From: Halorubrum sp. 48-1-W
GTDB taxonomy: Archaea > Halobacteriota > Halobacteria > Halobacteriales > Haloferacaceae
Length of the DNA stretch: 64,000 bases
Assembly (NCBI RefSeq): GCF_003287355.1
Contig: NZ_QMIM01000007.1
Coordinates: forward strand, 1-64,000
Direction of reading: 5' to 3'
The notes beneath the pieces are model-generated. The model was not told where the DNA came from and searched no databases. It saw only the letters and a list, made by a program, of their open reading frames with translations. Position numbers and translations under genes: made by a program. Position 1 is the stretch's first letter. Each line of letters begins with the position of its first letter. Below are positions 41,503 through 49,510 of this stretch, in pieces.

Positions 41503-44368
41503 GGATGGGTTCGAGGGTCCAGTGGAGGGCTCACGTGGAACGTGGTCGGTCGGCGACCGCGTCGGGAGGACGGCACGGTGGACGACGTATCGCGGGACCG
41601 ACGGGGAGGGAACGCCCGTCGCGATCAGGACGCCGACGGGGACGGTCCCCGACGACCGCTACGACCGGTTCGACGCGCTCGCCCGTCAGTGGGGGACCGT
41701 CGACGAACGGCGGACCGTCCGGACCCTCCTCGACTGGGGGACGGACCCGGAGCCGTGGGTCGCCGTCGAGTACGTCCCGGACGAGCTCGAGGCCTGGGCG
41801 ACGGGAGCCACCCTCGAGACGGCGCGGGCGTGTGACCCGCGGACGCGGGCGGAACTGCTCTTCGACGTCTGTGAGGTCCTCCGGACCTACTCGCGGTACG
41901 GTTCGACGCCGTGTCACCTCGCGCTCCACCCGGACTGTCTCTCCTTCCGCGTCGACGCCGACGGCCCGGTCGCGGTCGTCGACGACTGGGGGCTCAGCCG
42001 GCTCGTCGAGGACCCGCCGACGACCCCCTACACGGCGCCCGAACAGCTCGAGGGTGACCACGCCTCGAAGCGGACCGACGTCTACCGGATCGGCGCGCTC
42101 GCTGTCGCCACCCTCGGAAACGGCACCCCGTTCCCCGACGTCGACCCCGACGACCCGGCCGCGTTGGCCGACGCGATCCGCGAGGGGGTCGATGTCGACG
42201 CCCTCGGAGAGGACCTCCCGGACGGGGCGATACGGCCGATACGTCGCGCGACCGCGGTCGACCCGGCCGACCGCTACGCGACGACGTACCCACTCGGGCG
42301 GGACCTGCTCGATGCTGTCCCGCTCGTCGACACGGCGGACCGTCGCGCGGACGCGCTCGCCGTGACCGTCGCGCCGACACCCGGGGCGTCGGAGTCCGGA
42401 GCCACCGGGTCGGAGTCGGGAGCCACCGGGTCGGAGTCGGGAGCCACCGGGTCGGAGGGCGGATCCGCCGGAACCGGGACGGCGACGAGAGACGACGGGG
42501 AGGACGCGAGCCCCGCGGCCGCCGCCACGGCCGGCGTGGACGACTCCAGCGAAGAACCGCGCGACGAGGACCCGGCCGGCTCGGACGGGGGCGGGTCCCG
42601 GCGGTCGCTCCTCAAGGCCGGCGTCGGCGCGTTCACGGTCGCCGGGATCGGCTACGGCGGCCTCCTCGCACTCGATCGGGAGGACTCGACTGGCGATCTT
42701 TCGGTGACCGAGACGACCTCGACCGACGGCTCCGGCGACGGAACCGAGGCGACCCCGTACGGCGGGTGGCTGGACGGCGTCGACAACTACGACGGGACCC
42801 ACGACTATCGTGGCCGGTCGGTAGTCGGCGTCGAGGTCGGTGCGGGTGACGACGGCCTGGCGTTCGCTCCCGCCGCGGTCCTGATCGACCCCGGGACGAC
42901 CGTCGTGTGGGAGTGGACCGGTCGGGGTGGCGCACACAACGTGGTCGCGGACGACGGGACGTTCGAGCACGGCGAGACGGTCGACGAGGGTGGATACACC
43001 TTCGAGTACACCTTCGAGGACGCGGGCGAGAGGGACGTCTTCAATTACCTCTGTGTCCCCCACGAGGCGGTCGAAATGAAGGGATCGGTCGCGGTCGGCG
43101 ACGTCGACGACGACGTCGTGAGTCCGGACGACGGGGGCGAAGCCACCGAGATCACGGGCGGGACCGTCACCGTCGACGCCCGATACTACGATTGGCTGGA
43201 GGGCCTCCCGGAGGCGATCGCCGACTCGGACGTCCCCGACGAGATCGACGTGGAGGTGCTCTCGGACACCGGAACCGATCGGGTCGAAACGTTCGTCGAC
43301 GCGGTCGACGCGGGCGAGCCGAAACCGGACCTCCTGGTCGTGAGCGTCCAGGAACTCGGCCTGCTCTTCGCTGGGGGCGCGACCGAGCCGCTCTCGCGGT
43401 ACGCGGACGGCCACCGGATCGGGGAGGTGTTGGACGGGACGTTCCCCGCCCTCGACGTCGCGGCGCGTCACCCCGAGGACGGCGAGGTCCACGCGCTACC
43501 GTACTCGTTCTCTCCCTTCCCCGTCGTCTATCGGAAGGCGCCGTTCGAGGAAGCCGGGTTCGACGTCGACGAATGGACGACCGACCCGCCGACGTGGTCG
43601 GAGTGGTCGGAGACGGTCGCTAGCGTCCGCCAGAACGACGGGTTCGTCTGGTGGGGAAGGCGGCCCTCGTCGACGTTCACCGGCGTGTTGGCCGGGTTCG
43701 GCGGGTCGTACTACGAGACCGGGGAGACGGCGCCGGCGAACGACGCGACCGTGACGATCGCGGACACGCCGGGGATCCGGGCAGCGAACGTCCTCCACGA
43801 CCTCGCGCTCGGCGGCGACCGCGCGGACCCGCCGGTCGCGCAGGCGTCCTCAGAGGACGTGCTCGAGTACGAGTTCCCCGAGTTTCTGGACGCGTTCCGC
43901 GACGGCGACGCGATCGCCGCGATGCTTCCGCCGTCGATCGCGATCGACGTACAGGAACAGGACGACGCCGAGGAGATCGGGATGATGCCGGTGCCCGCGG
44001 GTTCGGCGGGTTCGCGGACGACGGTGTTCGGCCAGTACGTCGTCGTCAACCCCAATACGGAACTGCTCGGCGACGCGCTCGCGGTCGCCCGTGGGTTCCG
44101 CTCCCCCGCCGTCGGAGCGCTTCTCTTCGACGAGGGAGAGCTCCCTACGATGGACGGTGACCCGTTCTCGATCTCGGCTGCATCGTCGTCACCGTACGAA
44201 CCGTACGCGCGGGTGATCCGGTTCATGGCCGAGAACGGGGTCGTCGAGCCGCCGACGGCGGCGTGGCACCGCGAGCGGTCGAGGATCAACGAGGTGCTCC
44301 GGGAGGCGATCACGGACGACCCGAGGGCGGGACTGAGCGAGATCGAATCGATACTCGGCGAGCATTGA
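41501..44368 (+). CDS. Pseudokinase - Tat/TM - halocyanin - solute-binding fusion protein
   Basis: A 955-aa protein with four parts. Residues 15-275 fold like a Ser/Thr protein kinase: degenerate Gly loop, VAIRTP with Arg43 for the lysine, HPD at 143-145 for HRD, DWG at 162-164 for DFG, and an APE motif at 179-181. The HRDLKPxN Lys and Asn are absent, so it is probably inactive. Residues 276-365 are an acidic linker with three SESGATG repeats. SRRSLLKAG (366-374) and the next 17 residues are an internal Tat-like membrane segment. Residues 420-535 are a halocyanin-like cupredoxin with all four copper ligands (His479, Cys518, His521, Met526). From about 555 the C-terminus is an ABC extracellular solute-binding domain (family 1 type). 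Confidence 0.85.
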   Translation: MDGFEGPVEGSRGTWSVGDRVGRTARWTTYRGTDGEGTPVAIRTPTGTVPDDRYDRFDALARQWGTVDERRTVRTLLDWGTDPEPWVAVEYVPDELEAWATGATLETARACDPRTRAELLFDVCEVLRTYSRYGSTPCHLALHPDCLSFRVDADGPVAVVDDWGLSRLVEDPPTTPYTAPEQLEGDHASKRTDVYRIGALAVATLGNGTPFPDVDPDDPAALADAIREGVDVDALGEDLPDGAIRPIRRATAVDPADRYATTYPLGRDLLDAVPLVDTADRRADALAVTVAPTPGASESGATGSESGATGSESGATGSEGGSAGTGTATRDDGEDASPAAAATAGVDDSSEEPRDEDPAGSDGGGSRRSLLKAGVGAFTVAGIGYGGLLALDREDSTGDLSVTETTSTDGSGDGTEATPYGGWLDGVDNYDGTHDYRGRSVVGVEVGAGDDGLAFAPAAVLIDPGTTVVWEWTGRGGAHNVVADDGTFEHGETVDEGGYTFEYTFEDAGERDVFNYLCVPHEAVEMKGSVAVGDVDDDVVSPDDGGEATEITGGTVTVDARYYDWLEGLPEAIADSDVPDEIDVEVLSDTGTDRVETFVDAVDAGEPKPDLLVVSVQELGLLFAGGATEPLSRYADGHRIGEVLDGTFPALDVAARHPEDGEVHALPYSFSPFPVVYRKAPFEEAGFDVDEWTTDPPTWSEWSETVASVRQNDGFVWWGRRPSSTFTGVLAGFGGSYYETGETAPANDATVTIADTPGIRAANVLHDLALGGDRADPPVAQASSEDVLEYEFPEFLDAFRDGDAIAAMLPPSIAIDVQEQDDAEEIGMMPVPAGSAGSRTTVFGQYVVVNPNTELLGDALAVARGFRSPAVGALLFDEGELPTMDGDPFSISAASSSPYEPYARVIRFMAENGVVEPPTAAWHRERSRINEVLREAITDDPRAGLSEIESILGEH
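42389..42451 (+). repeat. Three 21-bp coding repeats in the fusion protein linker
   Basis: Units at 42389-42409, 42410-42430 and 42431-42451 encode SESGATG three times. They lie in the acidic linker between pseudokinase and membrane segment and keep the frame. Confidence 0.85.
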
Positions 44369-44398
44369 AAAGGACCGTCCGATCGGATCGCCGGGTGG

Positions 44399-44569
44399 CT
44401 ACTCCGCGATCGACTCGCCACCCTCGTCGAGATACTCCGCGTCGGTCGCGTCGAACGTCGGCTCCGGCGGCTTCTCGTCGGCTTCGAGCTCCCGTCGGGC
44501 GAGGTGGTCTTCGAGCTGCTGACGCTTTCCCCTCCCTTTCCGTTCGCGACCCGATTTCGTGTCTGGCAT
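44399..44569 (-). CDS. 56-aa charged protein of unknown function
   Basis: A small, highly charged protein: a basic first half (MPDTKSGRERKGRGKRQQLE) followed by DHLARRELEADEKPPEP and an acidic C-terminus ending GGESIAE. No membrane segment. The style is that of small conserved haloarchaeal proteins, possibly RNA- or ribosome-associated, but I recognise no family. The ATG at 44569 is the first one that removes a hydrophobic spurious extension. It converges on the fusion gene. Confidence 0.55.
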   Translation of the reverse strand: MPDTKSGRERKGRGKRQQLEDHLARRELEADEKPPEPTFDATDAEYLDEGGESIAE

Positions 44570-44672
44570 CGTCACCCGTGTCAATACTTCCCACACATAT
44601 CAAGGTTACGTCGGAGTGCCGAAACGCTCGCCGCGTCGACGCCGGACTCGCTCGTGGTCGGCGTCGACGGAG

Positions 44673-44846
44673 AACGCCAGGAGAGGGATTTGAACCTCAG
44701 TCGTTTCGCTCGCAATCGAGGTGCTCGCTTCGCTCGCACCGCTCGCTCCACTCCCTGGTTCAAATCCCTCCATTTGGGTTTTCGACGAACTACTCGCTCC
44801 GCTCGCCATGTTGTTCGTCGAAAACGCCAGGAGAGGGATTTGAACC
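44673..44846. repeat. Duplicated 24-bp piece of the tRNA-Ser 3' end
   Basis: AACGCCAGGAGAGGGATTTG plus AACC occurs at 44673-44696 and again at 44823-44846, where it is the 3' end and T arm of tRNA-Ser. The two copies are 150 bp apart in direct orientation. A 14-bp inverted copy (GGTTCAAATCCCTC) sits at 44757-44770. The direct repeat of a tRNA 3' end is the usual trace of site-specific integration, or of a tRNA duplication that decayed. Confidence 0.8.
44778..44825. repeat. 13-bp perfect inverted repeat next to tRNA-Ser
   Basis: GTTTTCGACGAAC (44778-44790) and GTTCGTCGAAAAC (44813-44825) are exact reverse complements with a 22-nt spacer. The structure begins at the last base of the tRNA and could act as a processing signal or terminator for it on the minus strand, or be part of the decayed insertion. 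Confidence 0.8.
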
Positions 44847-44906
44847 CCCGATCCCGCAAGGGAACACGCTTTCCAGGCGTGCGCCTTACCACTCGGCCAT
44901 CCTGGC
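44825..44906 (-). tRNA. tRNA-Ser(GGA)
   Basis: Read on the minus strand: acceptor stem GCCAGGA / TCCTGGC with discriminator G, D arm GGCCGAGTGGTAAGGC, anticodon stem CACGC / GCGTG with loop CTGGAAA (anticodon GGA, plus positions 44872-44874), a long serine-type variable arm, and T arm GGGGGTTCAAATCCC. Length 82 nt, no intron. CCA is not encoded. The 3' 24 nt are copied downstream. Confidence 0.95.
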
Positions 44907-44933
44907 TCGTCCGGAAGTAACCCGGTGGGACTG

Positions 44934-45203
44934 TTAAGTCCTTCTTTTCGCCCCCCGTCGCGCGATCCGGTGTTCGGTGAGGTACGCCAGCGTGCCGGCG
45001 ACGACGGCGACGATCACGGCCAGTCCGAACAGCCACGCGTAGCCGACGGGGAACGACCCGCCGGCGAGGAGGTATCCCTGTATAGCGACGAGGAACGCGA
45101 ACCCGCCGATCGCCCCCCACAACGCCGCTGAACGGCGCCGGTTCCGCCGCGTGGCGGGGACGCCGGGTGCGTCGTGCTCGCTGTCCTCGCCGCCTCCGCT
45201 CAT
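44934..45203 (-). CDS. Small two-helix membrane protein
   Basis: An 89-aa protein with two hydrophobic segments (LWGAIGGFAFLVAIQGYLL and AWLFGLAVIVAVVAGTLAYL) and basic ends (TRRNRRR, RRGAKRRT). No family recognised. It begins one base after the RidA stop codon in the same direction, so the two are very likely co-transcribed. The 27-nt gap to tRNA-Ser is short. Confidence 0.68.
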   Translation of the reverse strand: MSGGGEDSEHDAPGVPATRRNRRRSAALWGAIGGFAFLVAIQGYLLAGGSFPVGYAWLFGLAVIVAVVAGTLAYLTEHRIARRGAKRRT

Positions 45204-45204
45204 C

Positions 45205-45585
45205 TCACTCCACGCTCGCGACCGCCTCGATCTCCACGCCGATGCCCTTCGGGAGCGCGCCGGCCTGGACCGCCGACCGCGCCGGGGGTGCCCCCCCGAA
45301 GTAGCCGGCGTACACCTCGTTCATCTCCTCGAAGTCGTCGATGTCGGCGAGGAAGACGGTCGTCTTCAGCACGTCCTCCGGCTCCGCGCCGGCCTCGGCG
45401 AGGACCGCGAGCAGGTTGTCGAGCGCCCGTTCGGTCTGCTCGGCGATCGGGGCGTCGGCGAGGAGTTCGCCCTCCGGCGTCAACGGGATCTGGCCGGCGG
45501 TGAACACCAGATCGCCGTTCGTCGTCGCCTGGCTGTACGCGCCGACCGCCTCCGGGGCCGCGTTCGTGTGGATGATGTCCGTCAT
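45205..45585 (-). CDS. ridA: RidA family reactive intermediate deaminase
   Basis: A 126-aa protein that hydrolyses reactive enamines and imines released by PLP enzymes. Core motifs in order: AVGAYSQATTNGDLVFTAGQ, QTERALDNLLAVL, VLKTTVFLADIDDFEEMNEVY, and PARSAVQAGALPKGIGVEIEA, with the conserved active-site Arg in PARSAVQ. Start at 45585 is the standard N-terminus (MTDIIHTNAAPE); the upstream open frame is spurious. It leads the small membrane gene. Confidence 0.94.
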   Translation of the reverse strand: MTDIIHTNAAPEAVGAYSQATTNGDLVFTAGQIPLTPEGELLADAPIAEQTERALDNLLAVLAEAGAEPEDVLKTTVFLADIDDFEEMNEVYAGYFGGAPPARSAVQAGALPKGIGVEIEAVASVE

Positions 45586-45700
45586 GCGTCGGCCCCTTCG
45601 ACCCGGACCACTAAGTGTGTCGGGGACGCGGCCGCCTCGGCCGGAGACGCCGCCGCTTCGACCGCCGGGCATATTAGCGTCGAGTGCTAACGTTACACAC

Positions 45701-46126
45701 ATGTCGGTGGCACTGCTCGCTGTGTTGCTGGCGGGGATGCTCCTGATCAACGTGGCGATCGCGTGGGCGCTCGCCCGTCGGAACCGCGGTTCCGGTGGTC
45801 CGTTCGGCACCGCGGGGACGTCGGCGGACGACGACCCGACCGGGTTCGACGCGGTACTCGCCAAGCGACGGGACCGAGACGCGTCGGAGGACGAAGCGGT
45901 CCCGACGGACGACGACGCCACGCCGGTCGACGACGCCACGACGGCCAGCGACGCGCCCGACGGCCCGCCGCTGCTCGACGTGGACGGCGAGACGGTCGTC
46001 TGCGGGCACTGCGGCGCGAGGAACCGTCGGGGATACCGCTACTGCCGCTGGTGTGTGCGGTCCGCCCTCGTCGACGACGGGCGGGGGCGCGGCGACGCCG
46101 CCGGGGCCGCCCGCCGGCCGCTTTGA
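45701..46126 (+). CDS. Membrane-anchored zinc-ribbon protein
   Basis: A 141-aa protein. Residues 2-24 (SVALLAVLLAGMLLINVAIA) are one membrane helix; residues 30-90 form an acidic linker; the C-terminal VVCGHCGARNRRGYRYCRWC is a CxxC...CxxC zinc ribbon, a layout seen in an uncharacterised haloarchaeal family. GCATATTAG (45669-45677) lies 24-32 bp before the ATG as TATA box. Function unknown. Confidence 0.7.
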   Translation: MSVALLAVLLAGMLLINVAIAWALARRNRGSGGPFGTAGTSADDDPTGFDAVLAKRRDRDASEDEAVPTDDDATPVDDATTASDAPDGPPLLDVDGETVVCGHCGARNRRGYRYCRWCVRSALVDDGRGRGDAAGAARRPL

Positions 46127-46142
46127 GCCGGTCGACTGGGTC

Positions 46143-46454
46143 TCACCGCTCCCGCTTCGCCTCCCGACCGAGGTGCTCCTCCACAGCCTCGACCTTCCGA
46201 TCGGCGGTGGTCTCGACGGTCCGCTTGTCGTCGATCTTCAGGACCGTCGAGACTCGGTCGCCGTCGACCGCCCGGTGGGCGGCTCCGACGGCGTCGAGCA
46301 GCGTGTCGACGTCGTCGGCCTCGATCACGGTCCCCATCGGGTTCGTCTCGTAGCTCACGTCGAAGTCGTCGAGGGCGGCCACCGCCTTCGCGACCTCCCC
46401 GGCCATGCTCCCTTCGATCACCGGTGCGACGCTCAACAGGGCGACGACGGTCAT
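46143..46454 (-). CDS. MTH1187 family thiamine-binding protein
   Basis: A 103-aa YkoF/UPF0045-type protein with a ferredoxin-like fold that binds thiamine or related compounds. VVALLSVAPVIEGSMAGEVA, DVSYETNPMGTVIEADD and the final RTVETTADRKVEAVEEHL match the family. It converges on the zinc-ribbon gene with 16 bp between. Members occur as thiamine scavengers; the role here is not proven. Confidence 0.88.
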   Translation of the reverse strand: MTVVALLSVAPVIEGSMAGEVAKAVAALDDFDVSYETNPMGTVIEADDVDTLLDAVGAAHRAVDGDRVSTVLKIDDKRTVETTADRKVEAVEEHLGREAKRER

Positions 46455-46512
46455 GGTCGAGGATACGCGCGTCGACGGGATAAATGGCGCACCCGGTCGG
46501 CGTTGCGGTCGG

Positions 46513-47451
46513 CTAGCCGTCGAGCGCGTCCCGCAGGAACGAGAGCTGGTGGCCGACGGCCGGCTCGAAGTCCGTCCCGAACGGGGAGAAGTGGTCGGCG
46601 GGCATGGAGACGACGGTTCCTCGCCGGAGGTCCGCGGCCGCGTCGACGACCGACTCGGCCGAAACGATCGGGTCGTCGGTGCCGGCCAGAAGCAGCGTCG
46701 GCGCGCGGACCTCCGCGAGCCGTTCACCGGGTCGGTAGGTGACGATCCGTAGGAGCGACCGGGCGGGCGTCTCGTTCCGCCAGGACGACTCCCGGTCGAC
46801 GAGGTCGAGGTAGCCCCGCTTCGTTCCCGGCTCGGTGACCGCCGCGAGTTCGTCCGTTCCGCCGACGATCGGGACCGTCCGGCCGCGACCGACCCGGTGG
46901 CCGAGCAGGTCGTGGAGTCCCGCGAGGCCGGCGCGGGCGACGTACCGACCGCCGCGATCGACGACGATCGACCGGGCGTCGAGCACGGGGGTCACCGCGA
47001 CGACGGCGTCGACGTCCCGGCGCTCCGCGGCCAGCGTCAGGACGTGGCCCGCCGACAGCGACGCGCCCCAGAGGACCCGGTCGCGTCCGACCGCGTCGAC
47101 GCGGGAGAGCCGGTCGATCGCGCCCGCGTAGTCGTCGCGCTGGCGGCCGGGATGGACCAGCTGGGAGTCGCCCTCGGAGTCGCCGAACCCGCGGTAATCG
47201 AAACAGAACGCGGCGTAGCCGGCGTCGGCGAACCGTTCGGCGATCGCGGGGTAGCCGAAGCTCCGTTCGGCCCCGAGCCCGGGGGCCATGACGACGGCGG
47301 GCGGGTCGTCGTCGTCGCCGCCCGGGAGGTAGAGCGTCCCCCGGCAGGTCTCCCCGTCGACGTCGAACGCGAGGTCACGCGTCGAGAAGGACTCGCGCGG
47401 CGGCCGGGCGAGCAACCGCTGGGCGCGGTTCACCGGGTCGCGTCGAGTCAC
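46513..47451 (-). CDS. Alpha/beta hydrolase (dienelactone-hydrolase-like)
   Basis: A 312-aa hydrolase of the S9/DLH-like branch. GTLYLPGGDDDDPPAVVMAPG gives the first strands, the nucleophile elbow is degenerate (WGASLSAGHVL, so GxSxS), Asp lies in LAGTDDPIVS and His in MPADHFSPF. It starts at GTG 47451, overlapping the stop of the upstream gene by 3 nt (GTGA), so the two are coupled. Confidence 0.82.
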   Translation of the reverse strand: MTRRDPVNRAQRLLARPPRESFSTRDLAFDVDGETCRGTLYLPGGDDDDPPAVVMAPGLGAERSFGYPAIAERFADAGYAAFCFDYRGFGDSEGDSQLVHPGRQRDDYAGAIDRLSRVDAVGRDRVLWGASLSAGHVLTLAAERRDVDAVVAVTPVLDARSIVVDRGGRYVARAGLAGLHDLLGHRVGRGRTVPIVGGTDELAAVTEPGTKRGYLDLVDRESSWRNETPARSLLRIVTYRPGERLAEVRAPTLLLAGTDDPIVSAESVVDAAADLRRGTVVSMPADHFSPFGTDFEPAVGHQLSFLRDALDG

Positions 47452-47876
47452 GGCGTCCGGCCCCCCGCGGTCTCCCCGCCGTTCGGTTCGTCTCCGGATT
47501 CGTCCCCCTCGCCTGGTTCGTCGCCGTCCCCGACGTGCGTGAGCGTCTCCAGCACGCGCGTCGAGAACTCGGTCTCGGTCAACTCGTCGTCGAGGAGCCC
47601 CTCGAACCACGCGGGTTCGGCCGTCCACGTCCCGAGCGGGTCGCCCGGCGACCGTATCACGGTCGCCTCGACGCGGACGGGGTCCCACGCGTCCGCTTCC
47701 GCGCGGTCGATGAGCGCGTTGAGCGCCCGTCCGACCTCGCGACGATGGACCTCGCGCCCCGGAAACGCAGTCATGTACGTCACCTCGAGGGGGTCGCCGG
47801 CGTCTATCGACTCGACACTTATCCCGTAGCTCCGGAGCGTCGGTTCGACCCCGCCCGTCGGTTCGTCCTCGCTCAT
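47448..47876 (-). CDS. Uncharacterised acidic protein coupled to the hydrolase gene
   Basis: A 142-aa acidic protein with no membrane segment. The first 90 residues alternate strands and helices (SYGISVESIDAGDPLEVTYM, EVGRALNALIDRAEAD, TVIRSPGDPLGTW); residues 115-142 are a Gly/Asp/Glu tail. The ATG at 47876 lies 21-30 bp after the TATA-like GATTTATCCC on the minus strand. I recognise no family; the downstream hydrolase suggests a related metabolic role, but this is only position. Confidence 0.62.
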   Translation of the reverse strand: MSEDEPTGGVEPTLRSYGISVESIDAGDPLEVTYMTAFPGREVHRREVGRALNALIDRAEADAWDPVRVEATVIRSPGDPLGTWTAEPAWFEGLLDDELTETEFSTRVLETLTHVGDGDEPGEGDESGDEPNGGETAGGRTP

Positions 47877-48191
47877 ACCGGACGGTCGGCGGGACGGGAT
47901 AAATCGGTACCGGCGCGCCGCTTCGGGATCGGTTTCTCCGAGCTGTCGAGCGGAAAGCCGCTGACGGGGGCCGTCGGGTCCGACGGCCGACATCGAGTCT
48001 GTCAGAGGCACACGATTGTCCCGTGCGGCCAGGAACGGATACTCCATCCCGAGTGATAAACGCTCGGTGAACGAGTTTTCTGTTAGTAGTCCTATAAATT
48101 GTGCCTCCATCGCCTCCCCGTCTCTTTCGGCGTTCCCCGACGAACGTCCGTCCTCGACAGCATTTATGCTCCCGCCGACGGAGTGTTCGGT
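47877..48191. other. Intergenic region between divergent transcripts
   Basis: This 315-bp stretch holds the minus-strand TATA-like box at 47897-47906 and the plus-strand GCATTTATGC (48159-48168), about 24-33 bp before the DUF4013 start. A second AT-rich box CCTATAAATTG lies at 48091-48101. The open frame antisense to this region is not protein-like. Nothing else is recognisable. Confidence 0.5.
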
Positions 48192-49358
48192 ATGCTCCGG
48201 GCCGCGCTGGCGACGCCGCTCCGTTCCGAGGACGCGGCCGGTACGCTGATCATCGGGACGGTCCTGACGCTCCTCGCGTGGACCGTCACGCCGCTCTGGC
48301 TGGTCGGGACGCTCACCGTGCCCGCCCTCCTCGTGGCCGCGCCGCTCGCGCTCGCGCCGGCGCTCGTCGCCCGCGGCTACCTCCTGCGGATGATCGCCGT
48401 CGGGATCGAGACCGCGGACGGTCCCGGGGACGTGCGGAACGCCTCCCCGGAGGCGCCACCCTTCGTTCGTTGGGGACGGCTCTACCGGGACGGCCTCGCG
48501 TCCGCGCTGATCACCGTGGCGTACCTCCTCCCGCTCGTCGTCGGACTGGCCGCCGTCGGGGTCGCCGGCGCGTTCGTCGAGCTCGGTCGGGTGGACCCGA
48601 CGCCGTTCGCGGAGTCGGTCGCGGGGATCGACCCGGAGGGAGTCGCGGGCGTCGACGCGGCCGTACCGCCCGCGGCGCCCGTCTACGGGATCGTCGGCGC
48701 GTTCCTCGTCGTCGTCTCGCTCGCGTACCTCGTCGCGTTCGCGTACGTCAGGCCGGCGGCGCTCTCCGCGCTCGCCGCGAGCGGCCGGCTCCGTGACGGG
48801 CTCCGACCGACCGCGGTCGGCCGCATCGCGCTCTCGGGCGAGTACGCGGTGGCGTGGTCGCTGGCGATGGTCACGTTGCTCACGGGCTACGTCCTCGCGG
48901 GGCCGTTCCTCCCGCTCCTCGTCGGGGTCGCCGGCGTCTTCGCGGTTCGCGTCGTCGTTCACACGCTGTACGGCCTCGGCGCGAGCCACGCGGTCGAGCA
49001 CGCCGACTCGCTCGCGTCCGACGATATCGATCGCGCCGTCGACGCCGAGCCGGAACCCCCGGACGGGGCGAGGGTCGGAACCGTCGGCTCGGCTTCGGGG
49101 TCGGGCTCCGTCGGTCCGGAGCCGGACCCGGCGGTCCAGACCGGACGGTCCGTCCCCGTCGACTCCACGACCGCGGTCCCCGAGGGAGTCGGAACCGTCG
49201 ATCTCGACTCCCTCGTCGAGGGCTCCGGCGAGGACGCCGACGGTGAACGTGAGGACGACCGCGCCGGCGACAGCGACGGCGACGCCGCTGACGGCGACGC
49301 CACCGACGGCGACCGATCGGGGGCAGGCGGGGCCGACGAGTTCGACTGGGGACCGTGA
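48192..49358 (+). CDS. DUF4013 membrane protein
   Basis: A 388-aa protein of the haloarchaeal DUF4013 family. Six or so membrane segments lie in residues 20-260 (TLLAWTVTPLWLVGTLTVPA; AYLLPLVVGLAAVGVAGAF; GIVGAFLVVVSLAYLVAFAY; TLLTGYVLAGPFLPLLVGVA). The remaining 125 residues are an acidic disordered tail ending ADEFDWGP. TRNA or transport function is unknown. GCATTTATGC is a good TATA box for a leaderless start at 48192. Confidence 0.8.
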   Translation: MLRAALATPLRSEDAAGTLIIGTVLTLLAWTVTPLWLVGTLTVPALLVAAPLALAPALVARGYLLRMIAVGIETADGPGDVRNASPEAPPFVRWGRLYRDGLASALITVAYLLPLVVGLAAVGVAGAFVELGRVDPTPFAESVAGIDPEGVAGVDAAVPPAAPVYGIVGAFLVVVSLAYLVAFAYVRPAALSALAASGRLRDGLRPTAVGRIALSGEYAVAWSLAMVTLLTGYVLAGPFLPLLVGVAGVFAVRVVVHTLYGLGASHAVEHADSLASDDIDRAVDAEPEPPDGARVGTVGSASGSGSVGPEPDPAVQTGRSVPVDSTTAVPEGVGTVDLDSLVEGSGEDADGEREDDRAGDSDGDAADGDATDGDRSGAGGADEFDWGP

Positions 49359-49361
49359 GCG

Positions 49362-49429
49362 GCCGTCGTCGTGGAACCGTGGACTGCCGTCGTCGTGGAA
49401 CCGTGGACTGCCGTCGTCGTGGAACCGTG
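49362..49429. repeat. 24-bp tandem repeat, about three copies
   Basis: Units starting at 49362, 49386 and 49410 with core GCCGTCGTCGTGGAACCGTG follow the DUF4013 stop codon. They are almost identical; the last is partial. No coding role is evident. Confidence 0.88.
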
Positions 49430-49510
49430 AGCCGTCCTCGTCCTCGATACCGGGTAGGGTCGGCGAGGACGGAAGCCAAGAGTTGATACCCTCCCGATCG
49501 AACCCCCGAT

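Noticed and set aside
41501..42360. Calling the N-terminal domain an active protein kinase
   Set aside because: The ATP-anchoring Lys is Arg, HRDLKPxN is reduced to HPD without the Lys and Asn, and DFG is DWG; a pseudokinase is the safer call.
44504..45120. ORFs over and around tRNA-Ser
   Set aside because: They run through the tRNA and its repeats; the RNA gene and the repeats explain the sequence.
45674..45690. TTAGC-N7-GCTAA before the zinc-ribbon gene, reminiscent of a CIRCE element (GAGTGCTAA half)
   Set aside because: The left half lacks the CIRCE core and the spacing is too short; HrcA is not expected in haloarchaea.
47877..48106. Upstream extension of the 47448-47876 gene beginning MEAQFIGLLTENS
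   Set aside because: The extension has no family resemblance, and a TATA-like box sits immediately before the later ATG; kept as intergenic, although it cannot be fully excluded.
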